Below, one piece after another: positions 38,150 through 50,375 of a DNA stretch of 64,000 nucleotides. This stretch comes from Gossypium raimondii (lineage: Eukaryota > Streptophyta > Magnoliopsida > Malvales > Malvaceae), in NCBI RefSeq assembly GCF_025698545.1, contig NC_068569.1, positions 8,246,001 to 8,310,000 of the forward strand. Reading direction: 5' to 3'. The position numbers were made by a program, and so were the translations under genes. Numbering within the stretch: the stretch's first letter is position 1; the number at the start of each line of letters is the position of its first letter. The notes below the pieces were generated by a model. It did no database searches and was not told the DNA's origin. It saw only the letters and a program-made list of their open reading frames with translations.

Positions 38150-39157
38150 ATGGGGTACAATTCAATGTTAAAGACCCCCAAGAAGGAAGAACAACAAGTT
38201 CCAGATGCGAGTACCGCTTCTGAATTCGACGATACCAAAGGAAGCTATGCACATGGAGAGATTGATATTATTGAAGAACTGGAAGGTATTTTGGGGGTTG
38301 AAAATGAAGATTTGTCAGGGGATAAGGTACATGCTCATCTCACTTGGGACTTCATGGACTGGGAAACAGGGTTCCAGAATGCGGAAGAAGAAGAAGGTGA
38401 AGAAGAGGAGGGAGACCGGAAATACTTTGAAGAGTATAACCAGGCTGTAAAGACGGAGCATCTTGGTTTCTGGGAAGTAGATGATGAGAAAAGGGTTTCT
38501 TTGAACTTGAACTTGAATTATCAAGATGTCTTGGATGCATGGTCCGATCGTGGTCCTCTATGGGCAGATGATTATTCCATTTCAACCGCCACCAATGGCA
38601 ATGCCTACTATGTTAGTATACCCCTTTTCTCTGCTAATTCTTGTACGTTTCTGTTGAATATGTCTCTCTCTCTTTTCTTTTCTTTTTTTCCTTCTCAATG
38701 TTGAATATGTATTTAGGAAGGGAAAAACAGAGGATTCTGCATTCTAGGCTTAGATTTCTGTCAGAGGGCTTCCTTTAATTTTGGATTTTGATGGATAAGA
38801 AATGGTAGAATAATTATGAGTAATCTAAGTGTTGATAATGATATATATAATTGAGTTTAACAATTACAAGTGTGTGTAGATGGGAGAAGTGCCAATGATG
38901 GAATTCGAAGAAAGAACAAGAAGGGAAGCTAGTGTTCTAAGATACAAAGAGAAGCGTCAGTCTAGACTGTTCTGCAAGAAGATAAGGTATCAAGTCCGCA
39001 AACTCAATGCAGATAAAAGACCCAGGCTCAAGGTTTGTCCTCTTTCTCTATTATAAATTATAATTACAAAATACATGCAATGCATTCGAATTTGGATATT
39101 AAGAATGCCGCTACTTTTTGGTTGCTACAGGGCCGGTTCGTGAAGAGAGTTTCCTAA
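38150..39157 (+). CDS. CCT-domain protein (CMF family, FITNESS-like)
   Basis: Three exons (38150-38611, 38880-39032, 39131-39157) encode 213 residues with canonical GT-AG introns, all in phase 0. The N-terminal part is acidic (an [11 protein letters not shown] run), with no B-box zinc finger. The CCT domain sits at the C-terminus: [20 protein letters not shown], then [20 protein letters not shown] and VKR, split by the second intron just before GRFVKRVS as in other CMF genes. CCT domains mediate nuclear import and binding to NF-Y/DNA. Members without other domains regulate flowering, chloroplast import or redox genes. Gene order suggests the homologue of the Arabidopsis CCT gene beside mitoferrin on chromosome 1; this rests on memory. 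Confidence 0.92.
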
Positions 39158-42100
39158 AGAGAAGATGACCCAAACGTTGTTTCAAATATCTGATAAAATA
39201 TCTTTTACTCTGTGGACTTTTTCATGCATAATCTGCCTTTTTTTTGTTTGTCTCAATGAAAAAAGAAAATATCTTTTCCGAGTCTCGCCCAAAAAATATA
39301 AATGTGATTCACCAAATATCTTTTCATCCCAAGCTTTGTGGGCACTTCCTAATGGGGTGGCTTTCTGTAGTGGACCAAACCTCCATTATGCACATAAATT
39401 GACCCTGCCATTCAGTATCATAAATCATAATCACGCCCAAAGAAGAAGGATGGTGTATTTGTGGCATTTTGTGATGGGCTGCATCTGCGACTGCATGGCA
39501 TCATCAACAACAATGCACAAAGCCTAGGAAAAAGGTTTTCATTGTATATTAGAAAACAAAAGGTCAAATGTCAGTGAATTACTATAAATCAAGTTCCTGT
39601 GGATACTAGGCCAGTGGTCCTTTTGTATGCTCATGGTTGATGGGTTTTATCTCGGGTCTTCCCTCTTTATGGATCCCCCCCCCCCCTTTTTTTTATGTCT
39701 GTCTACTGTCGTTTTCTGATAAGAGAGAGGCCTGGAAGGAGACTGCCAATGCCATTGATTATTGATATAATTGGAGTAAAATCCACAAATATTGTGCTGT
39801 TTTAACTTTGTCAAAAACTAGCGAGTGTGCTTGTTTGTTAAACTGCAGACTATCATTTGCCGATTCAAGATTACGTATCTTAGCAAGCATTTATCCTTGT
39901 AATTAACCACAGAAGATTCATATAAATATTATATTCTTCCCATCTTCTTTCCTACTTTCAATTCCAGAAAAGGAAAAAAAAAAAAAAAACGAAATCTGAA
40001 ACTCATTATCTAGTTAGTGTAATTTTGATTCGTTAAAGAACATTGATCTCTGATGGCAATTTGCAAAATAATTAAAATTAGACGGTTTCAACCACCAATT
40101 ATGAGATCCGTTGGAGGCAAAATAATTAAAACAATTTGCACAATGTCCTTTCCTTTTTTTTTTGGAGGACATTGGATTAGATATTTCCTAGCATGATATC
40201 CGTCGTCATTTATCAGCTTCATAAAAATATTATTTTAGTATTTAGATTTTAAATTTGTGTTATTTGTTAAATCATCTCAAAATTTAATTTTGCTAAATTA
40301 ACAATTAATTAATTTTTTAAAATTTAAAAAAAAAATTAATTTTTTTAATTTTACAAAATTAATTAATTACTTATGCGGCATCTACGTGGTGATCTCTGTG
40401 TATATCACGTTAGCAAAGTTAAGAGAAATTAATTTTTCCACCCATAGTTGTACTTGGTAGAAATGATGAAAAATAGAAAAAAAAATTCTTTCTATCAGTT
40501 ACTTGATAGAATTGAAAAATTAAATAAATAAAAATAAAACATTTAAAATATATATAATTTTAAACCAATATTCATTTCTCTTATTTTCTCTCCTCTCATC
40601 TTTTATGAAGTATTTATTTTTATAGAATTGGAGTACAAAATAATGCCTTATGGTTTCCCTAATTTGGAGTGGTCCTCGCTCAAGGATAAAGAATGAGGCG
40701 ACTGTCAGCCCATTTTCTTCTCTTTTAGTCCCCATTCTTGTCCACGATGCATCTCACTAGTACTCAAAATTATATAGGTCTAATAGCTAATTTAGATTGT
40801 AAATTATAGTTAACATATTAATTCGATAGTTTTGTAATTTATTTAAGGGTAAAGTAATTATTTAACTATTAAAAATTTCTTTTTTGGTGATTAAATAATG
40901 AAAATTTATAAAAGGATTATCCAATTATTTGATTTTTTAGTCACTAAATTATAAATGGGAAGATGATATTTAACCTTTAATATTTACACATTGTGTCAAT
41001 TTAATTTTAATTTTAAAATTTAACTTTTAATACTACACATTACTTAATTTTATCCTATATTTTACATGGAAACATAGTACGTAAGTTAAAATAAAAACAA
41101 AATTATATATTTTTAAAAATTCGTTATTATTAAACTAGACAATTCTCAAATATATCGCTTTCTAAGAACTTGATATCTTTTAATGATAATTAATTATTTT
41201 TTATTAGCTTGAACTAATCACCATTGATGAAGCAAATCAAAGCTTACTCTTTTTTTTAACCTGTTAAACTTACAATAGGTTGAATTAATGAGGTGAGTAT
41301 TTTTTAAGCAATTGAATTGACCATTTCTTAAATTTAGGTTATTTTGCTTCTTGTTGTTATTCATTTTCCATCGTATCAAACGTATAAATGTCGAAAGGGT
41401 CTTAAAAAAGAAACAAAACTACAAAAGAATCAAATTATATGATTTGTAAATATTGATGATTCAATTTTTAAATTAATACTAAATTAGTACAATGTATAAA
41501 TGATGAGGGTTAAAGTTATTAGTATGTCGGTTCTAAAAGTTATCACATAAAGTTTCTATTAATCATTTAACCGTATAAAAGAAAAAAAAAAAAAGGATAA
41601 TCATTTATAATTATTTTATATTCTTAAAATTCCAAAAGAAGAAGTGAAATTTTCATAGATTTCTAAAATAATTCTTAAATTTTATGAAAAAGGGAGTAAG
41701 GTGAAATGATGATAGTCTAAAACCCAAATCAACAGATTTTTCCCTAGAAAAGATGGATAACAATTAGATACATGTTTAAATGAAATGCAATTGTGTTATT
41801 TTAAAAGATAATTTTATAATAAATTACATATAGAAACTATTTCTTTACAACACAACTTATTCTATTTTTCACTATGCTAAAGAAGATGTCGAAATCAGAA
41901 AATCATTCTTTCTGGGGTAATTTTGAGTGACGATCTGAACTAAGAGAAAGATGATGAGATGTGGTGGGGGGTTAATTTCCTTATGATCTTTAATTATCGA
42001 GAAAGGATTAGACATTTCCAAGTATGATATAGATAGTCATTAATATTTGCCGACAAACTAATGTAAGGACGGCAAGCTGAGGATGTAACTGAGTTAAAAT

Positions 42101-43154
42101 TGCCACTCAACCACCACATTATTCCTAACAGTGACAGATTAACAGAACATTTTTAGGCATCATTATTCACAAAGTTATCCCTAGGTGAATTGGATTGGAT
42201 GATCGCATCTCACTACAATTCAGGCGGATAAGATTACCATGATTCTATTGAACAAAACCTATGACATGTCCGAAATTTTGGTGAAACGATGCTTATATTT
42301 TGTGAAGGGATTAGATGAGTAATCCTCCTAAATTGAAGTGGTCCTCGCTTAAGGACAAGAAATGGTGTATCTGACGGTGAACCCATTTCCTTCTCTTTCA
42401 GCCCATCATTCTTCATTATTGCCCACTAGTAGTGTTAACTTCCAATGGTCTTTCTTCTTCTTTTTTTAAATGCAATTTTTTATTAGAAAAGACAACAAAG
42501 GATAAGAGTATCAATTACACCGCAGGCTTTTATGGCCACAAAAGTTATGACTACATAATTATATGCATTACCAATAAATTACATCATGCAATTTTATGCT
42601 TTTAAATCTTTTTAAATGATACAACATCATTTGACTTATTAATCTTATATATTCCCTCAAAAAAATATACATTAATTCATCACAGGGAAAATCTATAATA
42701 TATTCATAACAGCTTAATTAGGTTAAAAAAAACACAACTCAAAACTTTATTAAATCCATATTTGAATGAGTCAATCATCAAAAAGAGTATTCAAACTTTT
42801 AAGGTTTGATTACGAAATTCACTTAATCTTTAGAGTTTGAAAAACACACAATTATCTGATGAGATTTGATAAAAAGTAAAAAGTATGTTTTAGGCCGAAG
42901 ATGGGAGTTAGTAAGTTTTACCCAAAAGAAAAAAACCAAGTTATCAATCAATGAAGTCGACCCCATGAATAAATGGAAGGCAGTAGTAAGTTAGCCGTCG
43001 TTTATGGCATTCGTCCTTGGATACTGCCAGGTTGTATGGCCGGTGCGAAACACACCATATAACAGTGTCGAATTTCAGTTTCCGTTATAATTAAAGTCTA
43101 CTCCTGGTTCCAATCCATGTAATATTATAATTTACCCTAGATTGTTGAAGTCAT
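39158..43154. other. Intergenic region with a duplicated segment
   Basis: About 4 kb with no gene. It contains a C homopolymer (39677-39688), and two related segments at 40651-40762 and 42318-42436 (see separate entry). The rest is AT-rich. Confidence 0.45.
40651..40762. repeat. Duplicated intergenic segment, copy A (copy B at 42318-42436)
   Basis: Shares with 42318-42436 the words gtggtcctcgct(c/t)aaggac-like, cccatttycttctctttyag and catt-cttc in the same order. Weaker similarity extends upstream (40165-40205 with 42003-42045). Minus-strand frames across both copies share RGPLQ(I/F)R. This could be an old tandem duplication or two copies of an unclassified repeat. Confidence 0.5.
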
Positions 43155-43992
43155 ATCATAGGAGATGAATCACGCTTCTCGTGATGAACCTCTGCAAGTC
43201 AATCCTCTTCGAAAACAGGGTACAGCATCCTAGTAATCTTTGTTGTGACCGAGGAGTGGTTTAGCTTCATAGAATCGGAGCCATCATATATATTGGCATG
43301 GGCACCTCATCTCCCAGCAAACTATACTTCCCTGACTTCTTCGAACAAGTTTTGAGGAAGATGGGGGCTCCACTGGAGCAGCTTATAGATGGGCTTGAAA
43401 TCCACATGCTTGTATGGGTTTCAGTATAGGAGCTAGAATCTCGAAGCAAATTAATATTCCCACTCCCATTCCCTACTTCAAAGGAAGACAAGTTCTGGGT
43501 AAATCCAAGCAATGATTGTTACTTCCAATGGCTAGCTCCAACTTCAGCCTTGTATGTTTCGCATGCAAGTTTGGATTCTGCTACGAGTGCCCAATTGGAT
43601 GGGAGAGCTTGCGCATTAGCGGTGTTAGGTACTTTTGGTTTGCACGCAAGAACACACTCCTCGTTTCAAAGATGAACGTGGTGAGATGGGTCTAAAATGC
43701 CTTGATGTGACCAATTGAGAGTGTTGGTGTTGGTGGGTGGAATTCCACCATTTTTGCTGTTTTCCCATTTATCCAAATAGCACAAGATTGGAAGATTGGG
43801 GGAGGGTGAAGAATAAGTTGGAAGGAGATAGTTTGGTGGCAAGATTATGGATTTGGAAAGCGAGCAAGGGAAAGAGATGAGGCGAAGAGCAAAGAAACTG
43901 AGCGAAATCTGTTGACAAACAGTTGGAAAAGGAGGATCATCCGATACTCATCTTCAAGCCTTTGTTCATCACATTTCAAAGTGCTACTAACA
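43155..43992 (+). pseudogene. Decayed UGT87 copy upstream of the intact UGT87 gene
   Basis: Pieces of a UGT87 protein appear in the correct order but in different frames. They are MNLCKSILFEN (43180), LVIFVVTEEWFSFIESE (43231-43282), FEQVLRKMGAPLEQLIDGLE (43341-43400), QWL...SALYVS...SAQLDG (43528-43600), SGVRYFWFAR (43617-43648), CDQLRVL (43707-43727), a segment like TFPIF...QDWKIG (43757-43800), and EMRRRAKKLSEICxQTVGKG then GSSDTHLQAF near 43876-43965. At least five frameshifts, several stops and the loss of about a third of the coding region rule out a functional enzyme. The catalytic-His GRGH motif is not recognisable. It is a tandem duplicate of 44829-46892, probably the relic of a UGT87A pair. 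Confidence 0.88.
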
Positions 43993-44828
43993 TAATTCAC
44001 TTAATGGAAATGGAATGGAAACCTTTCCAAATATTTTGTACCATTTCATCATTACATCCCTTATAATCAACACGAGTAGTGCTAGTCAATGAACTGTTTA
44101 AAAAAAGTAGTGGCATTCCATGCGCATGTGTTGTTTTGCGTCTCAAATACGGCATAATTTGAACTAAGTGGCATATACTTTCTTTTTTTTCTTTTGGATT
44201 TATATTTTCAAGTATCCTATCCTTTTTAATTGATAGCACGAATATGGAGAAGCAATGCCGTATACGACTGTTATCAAGTCCAGTAATTAACAAAGAGATG
44301 CATGTTTAATTTTCATATCATGAGATTGGCATGTATTGTTTGTTATTTCAATTTCTTCTCTTTCCGTCACTCTTTCTCGTAGTGGGAACATCACATTATG
44401 ATAAGCCTTTTTTGGGGATGTGGTAAAAAAAAAGTTAAAAATATCAGAGATATTGGGTTTGGTATTTGGCAATGATAATAAAAGTAATCAATAATATGAA
44501 TATTAATTTTCGGTTAATTATAAAAATGAAATTCTATCTTGAAACCAATCTATCATGCGACGCTTAACAAACACTTTATTTTTATAAGTAATTAATTTTT
44601 ATAAAAAAAGAGTAAAATACTCAATAAACAAAAAAAAAATTGTTTTTCCAACATTCACCTCTCCTTTCACAGTTACCGAAGCAAAAGTACAGTTGCTAAC
44701 TAGATTCAAAATTGAATTTGTGGCTAATTTCGTAATTAAACATTGTTTCTACTGACATAAATGAAGCGGAAAGTCTCCGGGGATGGCACCAGCTACGGTT
44801 GTCGAGAAGTTTTCAATCTCCTTAATAG
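43993..44828. other. Spacer between the UGT87 pseudogene and gene
   Basis: Probably includes the promoter of the intact UGT87 gene. No other feature is seen. Confidence 0.45.
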
Positions 44829-46892
44829 ATGTCACTCAACCAACCAGAAAAATTGCAGGCAATGGAATCACCGAGAAGCATATGTCACGTTGTGGCCGTA
44901 CCTTATCCTGGTAGGGGCCATGTCAATCCGATGATGAACCTCTGCAAGCTACTTTGCTCTAAAACCCCCAACATTGTCATATCATTTGTAGTCACCGAAG
45001 AGTGGTTGGGTTTCATCTCTTCCGACGACAAGCCCGTCAACGTCCGATTTAGGACGATCCCCAACGTAATCCCATCTGAACTTGATAGAGCTAACAACTT
45101 CCCTGCTTTCATAGCAGCTGTGCTCACCAAGATGGAAGCTCCATTTGAGGATCTCCTTGATCGGCTTGAACTCCCAGTCGCCGCCATTGTAGCTGACACG
45201 TATGTGGCTTGGACGGTACGAGTGGGGCAACGAAGGAATATTCCGGTGGCTTCCCTTTGGACCATGTCCGCATCCGTGTTCTCCATTTTTCACCATTTCA
45301 ACCTCCTCGTGCAAAACCACCATTTCCCAGCTGATTTATCAGGTTTGTCTTGTCTTTTTTTACTTACTATTGTTTACGCCAGTTTTCTGTTCATTAACTT
45401 TTAAGTAAAACTCGTTCTTTAACAACTTTTAGTATCTGTAATTGGGAAATATTAACCAATTTAGTTGTTAAAGTGATATGTAAAAGTAAAATTTATATAC
45501 TATTAAATGTAAAAAGCTTTTTTAAATAAATAATATTTAATCAGTGCTTAAGATAACCCATTTTTTAATTTACGCCAGATTCCAGGCTTTATGTTGGCTC
45601 ATGTTCCTAATAGATTTGTCTTGAGATTCGCACACTGTCAAGCAATTTAAAATTGAATTATGTCTTAAAGAACAAAAAGAAAAAAAAAAACTGGTTGAAG
45701 TTTGAAGCCTTGGAAAAACTTTAGTCTGTGAGAAGATAAGGGAAAACTAGCACTGCATCGTATCCTTTGAAATTTGAATCACCTGACATTTTCCTTTATC
45801 TGATTATGTTCTCATGGGCATCTCCGCAGGATGACATTTTGGATGATGTTTAGATGAGAATGATAATTTAAATTAATATAAAATCATAAGGTAGATAACT
45901 AGATTCATGTTTGCCTGAGGTTCTGCGTCTTTCAGTTTAAAGTTTAAACTCTGGATATGGTAATGGGTGTAGTTTGATGTTTCTTGTGCATAGCAGAGCA
46001 AGGAAATGACCGTGTGGATTACATCCCTGGACTTACTCCCATATGTTTAGCTGATTTGCCAACAATTTTATATGGGAGTGACCGCCAAGTCTTGCACATT
46101 GCTCTGGATTGTGTTTCATCAGTGCCTAAAGCACAGTATCTTCTCTTCACCACTGTCTACGAACTTGAATTCCAAGTCATTGATGTTCTTAAAGCAAACT
46201 TACCTTTTCCTGTCTACGCAATCGGCCCCAGCATACCTTACCTTGACCTCAAACAACCTTGTTCAACGACTACTCTTAATGGTCCTGACTACCTCCAATG
46301 GCTGGATTTGCAGCCTAGAGGTTCAGTATTGTATGTATCATTGGGAAGTTTTCTATCAGTTTCAGCTGCCCAAATGGATGAAATCGTTGCTGGGGTGCAG
46401 GATAGTGGTGTTCGCTACTTGTGGGTGTCCCGCGGGGACTCTTCAAGATTCAAAGACTGCTGTGGCAGTCAGGGAGTCGTGGTTCCTTGGTGTGATCAGC
46501 TGAGGGTGCTATGCCATTCTTCTGTTGGAGGGTTTTGGACGCATTGTGGGTTTAATTCCACTCTGGAGGCCGTGTATGCTGGTGTTCCGATGCTGACTTT
46601 TCCTATATTTATGGATCAAAATCCAAACAGTAAGCAAATAGTTGAAGATTGGAAGGTTGGATGGAGAGTGAAGAAGAACAAGGTAGGTGAAGGTGAACAT
46701 TTGGTGAGCAGAGAAGAAATTGCAGAGCTAGTGCGCAGGTTTTTGGATTTTGAGAGCATGGAGCAGATGGAAATGAGACAAAGGGCTTGGAAAGTTGGAG
46801 AAACATGTCAAACAGCAATTGCAAAAGGCGGATCCACAGATATTAACCTAGATGCTTTCATCAAGGACATCTCCGAAAGACACCATCATTAG
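44829..46892 (+). CDS. UGT87A: UDP-glycosyltransferase, UGT87A type
   Basis: Two exons (44829-45342 and 45997-46892) joined by a GT-AG intron in phase 1 encode 469 residues. Translation could also start at the second ATG (44862; MESPRSICHV), which matches relatives better. The GT-B fold N-terminus has the catalytic His in PYPGRGHVNP (residue 31) and a partner Asp in VADTYVAW. The PSPG donor-binding box runs from WCDQLRVLCHSS through HCGFNSTLEAVYAGVPMLTF to MDQ, 44 residues. Position 22 of the box is Phe where most plant UGTs have Trp; variation there also occurs in group J. The last box residue is Gln, consistent with UDP-glucose use. The enzyme is cytosolic and glycosylates small hydrophobic acceptors; Arabidopsis UGT87A2 influences flowering and stress. 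Substrate is unknown here. A decayed copy lies directly upstream. A polyadenylation-type AATAAA is at 46961. Confidence 0.93.
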
Positions 46893-47887
46893 CTTGTCTT
46901 AGTTGTTTACTTATTTGTAGTTCCAATTATGTCAACTGCATCCGGATTCAATTTGTTGCCAATAAAACATTGAATTGAGCAAGCATGGAATTGCTCTATT
47001 TTTTCTGGCGTGACGAACTGATCTTAATTTTGGGTCCGCAAAAAGTGAAGTGAATGCAGTGAAACCAATGCAATAACTAAATGATGGTTTAACATTCAAT
47101 GAAAATCTGGATCCATTTGTAATATTTATCGGAGAGATCGGCTTGAGATAAAATTAGTAGGGTAGGCACCTCTATAAGGATATTTTTTTGCGCATCCTCT
47201 AAGTGGATTAATCTTCCCTTGAAAGTGCATTGATACATCTTTGAAGATGTCCGTAAACAAAAGCCGACGCCATTCTTTGAAGATGATTATGACCCAACCC
47301 ACGAAAAGATGTAAAATTGCAAGGCCCGAGAAGAGAAGTAAAGAACAAACGGAACATTGTTAAACAAAACCCATTTATGAGACAATGGGTTCCGACTTCC
47401 AATCCAAAGCTTCCGACATTGGTCCATAGCAAGTTGTCCGTCCGGTCGAACTTATTACACGACATTGAAGATCTGATTGATTGCAACGGCTTCCAACTTC
47501 CAAATTTACAATCCTCCCCCAAAACAAATCAAAGAGGAAGAACGATTCTTTGTTGAAAAGAAAAAGTAGTCCCTGATTCTTGGAACCCTAATCTTGATGT
47601 AATCTATGCAACTTCATCTCTGACTTTTCAAAATCTATTACCAGCAAAGCAAGCAAAAGTGGCAGCAGAGAAAAGCACGAATAGGAATAACAATAAACTG
47701 ACGAAAACCATTCCTTTTCGATTCTCTTCTATCTTCAAATATGCAATTCGGTCTTAATCTTCCTGTTTTCAAGAATATAACTTCGTTTGTATGGCAGTAA
47801 CTCCACCGCGAATACCTTTACCAAGCCCTCATTGTACGAATTCCTTGTTCCAACAAAAAAACCCATCTCCCCAATTCTTTATTCTTC
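46893..47887. other. UGT87 3' UTR, spacer and mitoferrin promoter region
   Basis: Short overlapping frames occur on both strands near 47208-47556 but show no recognisable domain. The last 200 bases are pyrimidine-rich and probably the mitoferrin 5' UTR. Confidence 0.45.
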
Positions 47888-49542
47888 ATGGCAACAGAAG
47901 CTACCACGACCAAGTTCCACAATTCAGACTTCCGAGCGGTTCCGCCGCCACCGGATTACCTCCCGGAAATAACGGTGGCTCCCCACGACGGGCTTCACTT
48001 TTGGCAGTTCATGATTGCTGGCTCAGTCGCCGGCTGCGTTGAGCATATGGCAATGTTCCCTGTTGATACTGTCAAGACCCATATGCAAGCCCTAGGCTCT
48101 TGCCCCATCAAATCGGTGGGTGTACGCCACGCGCTCCGTTCCGTCCTCAAATCCGAAGGACTCCCGGGCTTATACCGGGGAATCGGGGCCATGGGACTGG
48201 GGGCTGGTCCGGCCCATGCCGTCTACTTCTCTGTTTACGAAGTTTGCAAGAAGTACTTTTCGGGTGGGGATCCGAATAACTCGGCGGTCCATGCGGTTTC
48301 CGGTGTTTTCGCGACGGTAGCAAGCGACGCCGTTTTTACGCCTATGGATATGGTGAAGCAGAGGTTACAGTTGGGCAATGGTACTGCTTATAGAGGGGTA
48401 TTGGATTGTGTTAAGAAAGTTCTCAAAGAGGAAGGTTTTGGGGCGTTTTATGCTTCCTACAGGACGACGGTGCTCATGAATGCACCGTTTACGGCTGTTC
48501 ATTTTGCAACTTATGAGGCAGCGAAAAGGGGTTTGATTGAGATTTCACCTGAGAGTGCCAGTGATGAGCGGGTGATGGTCCATGCTACGGCTGGTGCTCT
48601 TGCTGGAGCATCTGCTGCTGTCGTCACTACACCGCTTGATGTAGTTAAAACTCAGTTGCAGTGCCAGGTAAAAGCATTCATTGCCTCTTTTCTTGTTTGT
48701 TGGATGAATTTTGCTATATTAGGAAATTTTGTCAGTGGCATGTCGTGATTGAAAACTTCCATGCACTCATAGTAAATTAAGGGACCCTCATATCCTATTC
48801 TTTTCCATGTTGAAACCAACATCTTGAATATACTGTTTTGAGTCAGTAGATACAGCATCCAACCTTTAATTCCAATGCCTTGAGATCAACAACATGTTGA
48901 TAATAAATCTGTTTCATCCGTATTTGCTTTCTTGCCTTTATAATCTAGTTTCTGTCTGTTGCAAGTGTTTTTTTGTTATTTTCTCTTGTTACAGCTACTC
49001 CATAACACTACCCCGGATAGTTGAAATCGTCCTTTTCTCTTCAACTGAGTGTTTGCCTTTTTTACTAAGCAAGTTTTAATAATCAACGGCACGGCATACT
49101 TCCCTTTATATGATCATAATCTTTTTGTATTCAAGTGATTAAGTCCTTGCTCATACTCTATTTCTTGGTTCAATGTACTTTGGTTTTTTATTTCACATTG
49201 TTGGTTTTGACAATAACTGGTATGACGTATAGTCGTGTCCATAAAGACTTACTTTTGTATAATTGGGTTAATTATGTATCTAGCTTCTCTGATTAATTAT
49301 TTTTGCTGTTAAAAATTGCATCACAGGGTGTGTGTGGATGTGATAGATTTAAGAGTACTGCTATTAGGGATGTGGCTAAAACAATAGTGCAAAAAGATGG
49401 GTACAAGGGCCTCATGAGGGGATGGATTCCTCGGATACTCTTCCATGCTCCTGCTGCTGCAATCTGCTGGTCCACCTATGAAGCTGCAAAATCTTTCTTC
49501 CAAGAACTCAATGCCTGCACTGAAAGTGGCACTATCACCTGA
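47888..49542 (+). CDS. MIT: Mitoferrin-type mitochondrial iron transporter (SLC25 family)
   Basis: Two exons (47888-48667 and 49327-49542), phase-0 GT-AG intron, 331 residues. Three mitochondrial carrier repeats each carry the signature PX[DE]XX[KR]: PVDTVK, PMDMVK and PLDVVK, followed by repeat-end motifs such as EGLPGLYRGIG, EGFGAFYASYR and DGYKGLMRGWIPR. The N-terminal FWQFMIAGSVAGCVEHMAMF and the GIGAMGLGAGPAHAVYFSVY stretch are typical of plant mitoferrins (MIT1/MIT2). The protein imports Fe across the inner mitochondrial membrane for Fe-S cluster and heme synthesis. I chose the first ATG in frame; a good acidic/proline-rich N-terminal extension (PPPPDYLPEI) is usual in the plant family. 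It converges on the PP2C gene 0.8 kb downstream, as in Arabidopsis. Confidence 0.95.
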
Positions 49543-50375
49543 AGTACCATAAGGAATTGTGCCAATGTATACAGCCGCTGCAAAACTGACACCTCAAGTG
49601 ATGGTGGAAAGCTTTGCTTCACACAATGGAATGGTAAGCAAGACATGTACTTGCAGGCAACAGCATATCTATGGTCTATTTTAACTGATATCCATAGAGT
49701 GTATATGGTGCTATTTAATATTATCAAATAAATATGAAGTCATTTCTTGCCAGGAACCGATACGGTTTTTGTATTTGGTTTCATGAAGAAGTAAGGGAAA
49801 GTCGCATAAAAAAGTTGGGAGTTTTTACCCCAAAAGATTGAAGTGCTGAAAATGTTATTTCCTTGACGCATTGTTGATATGTGCAACTATTTGACTATCT
49901 TTTTCCTTAATTGTTAGTTATTGTTTGGATTGATGGGTAACAAGTTTAGAGTAGTTTCCTGGCTATATCTCATGCAATGACTTTTAGTTGTAGTCATTAC
50001 GTGCACGGTTCTGTTGTGATTTTTCTTCTCTTAGCTGTGTTTGACGATGTGGTGAGCTTGACGGACAAGGTTTTAGTGTTTTCTGTGGGTCTGTTTTGAA
50101 AACCATTAGGGATATTTTAGATTAATGCATCCTTCAATGTAGTTCTTTCTTATATTAAGTGCAATATGTTCAACGTATAAGATTTTTGTACAAAAACAAT
50201 CATGGGCAGGAAAAGAGGAAGCAGAGTGATTTCCCAATAATATATAACCATAATCCAATAATGGGAGGCAGGAAGGTAAGGTTTGTGGAAGTAAATTGTG
50301 TCCTCTAGTCTCTACTCGGAAGTAAACCCCCTGTGGAGTTACCTGACCCGGCCTCCTCCTCCATCTGAACCTCGT
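49543..50375. other. Convergent 3' UTR spacer of mitoferrin and PBCP
   Basis: Contains the mitoferrin 3' UTR and, on the minus strand, the PBCP 3' UTR. No gene or repeat is seen. Confidence 0.5.

Noticed and set aside
44903-45323. Long minus-strand frames of 113-127 codons
   Set aside because: They are antisense to UGT87 exon 1 and reflect its codon composition only.
47208-47556. Overlapping frames of 79 and 104 codons on opposite strands
   Set aside because: Neither has a recognisable domain and the segment lies in the mitoferrin upstream region.
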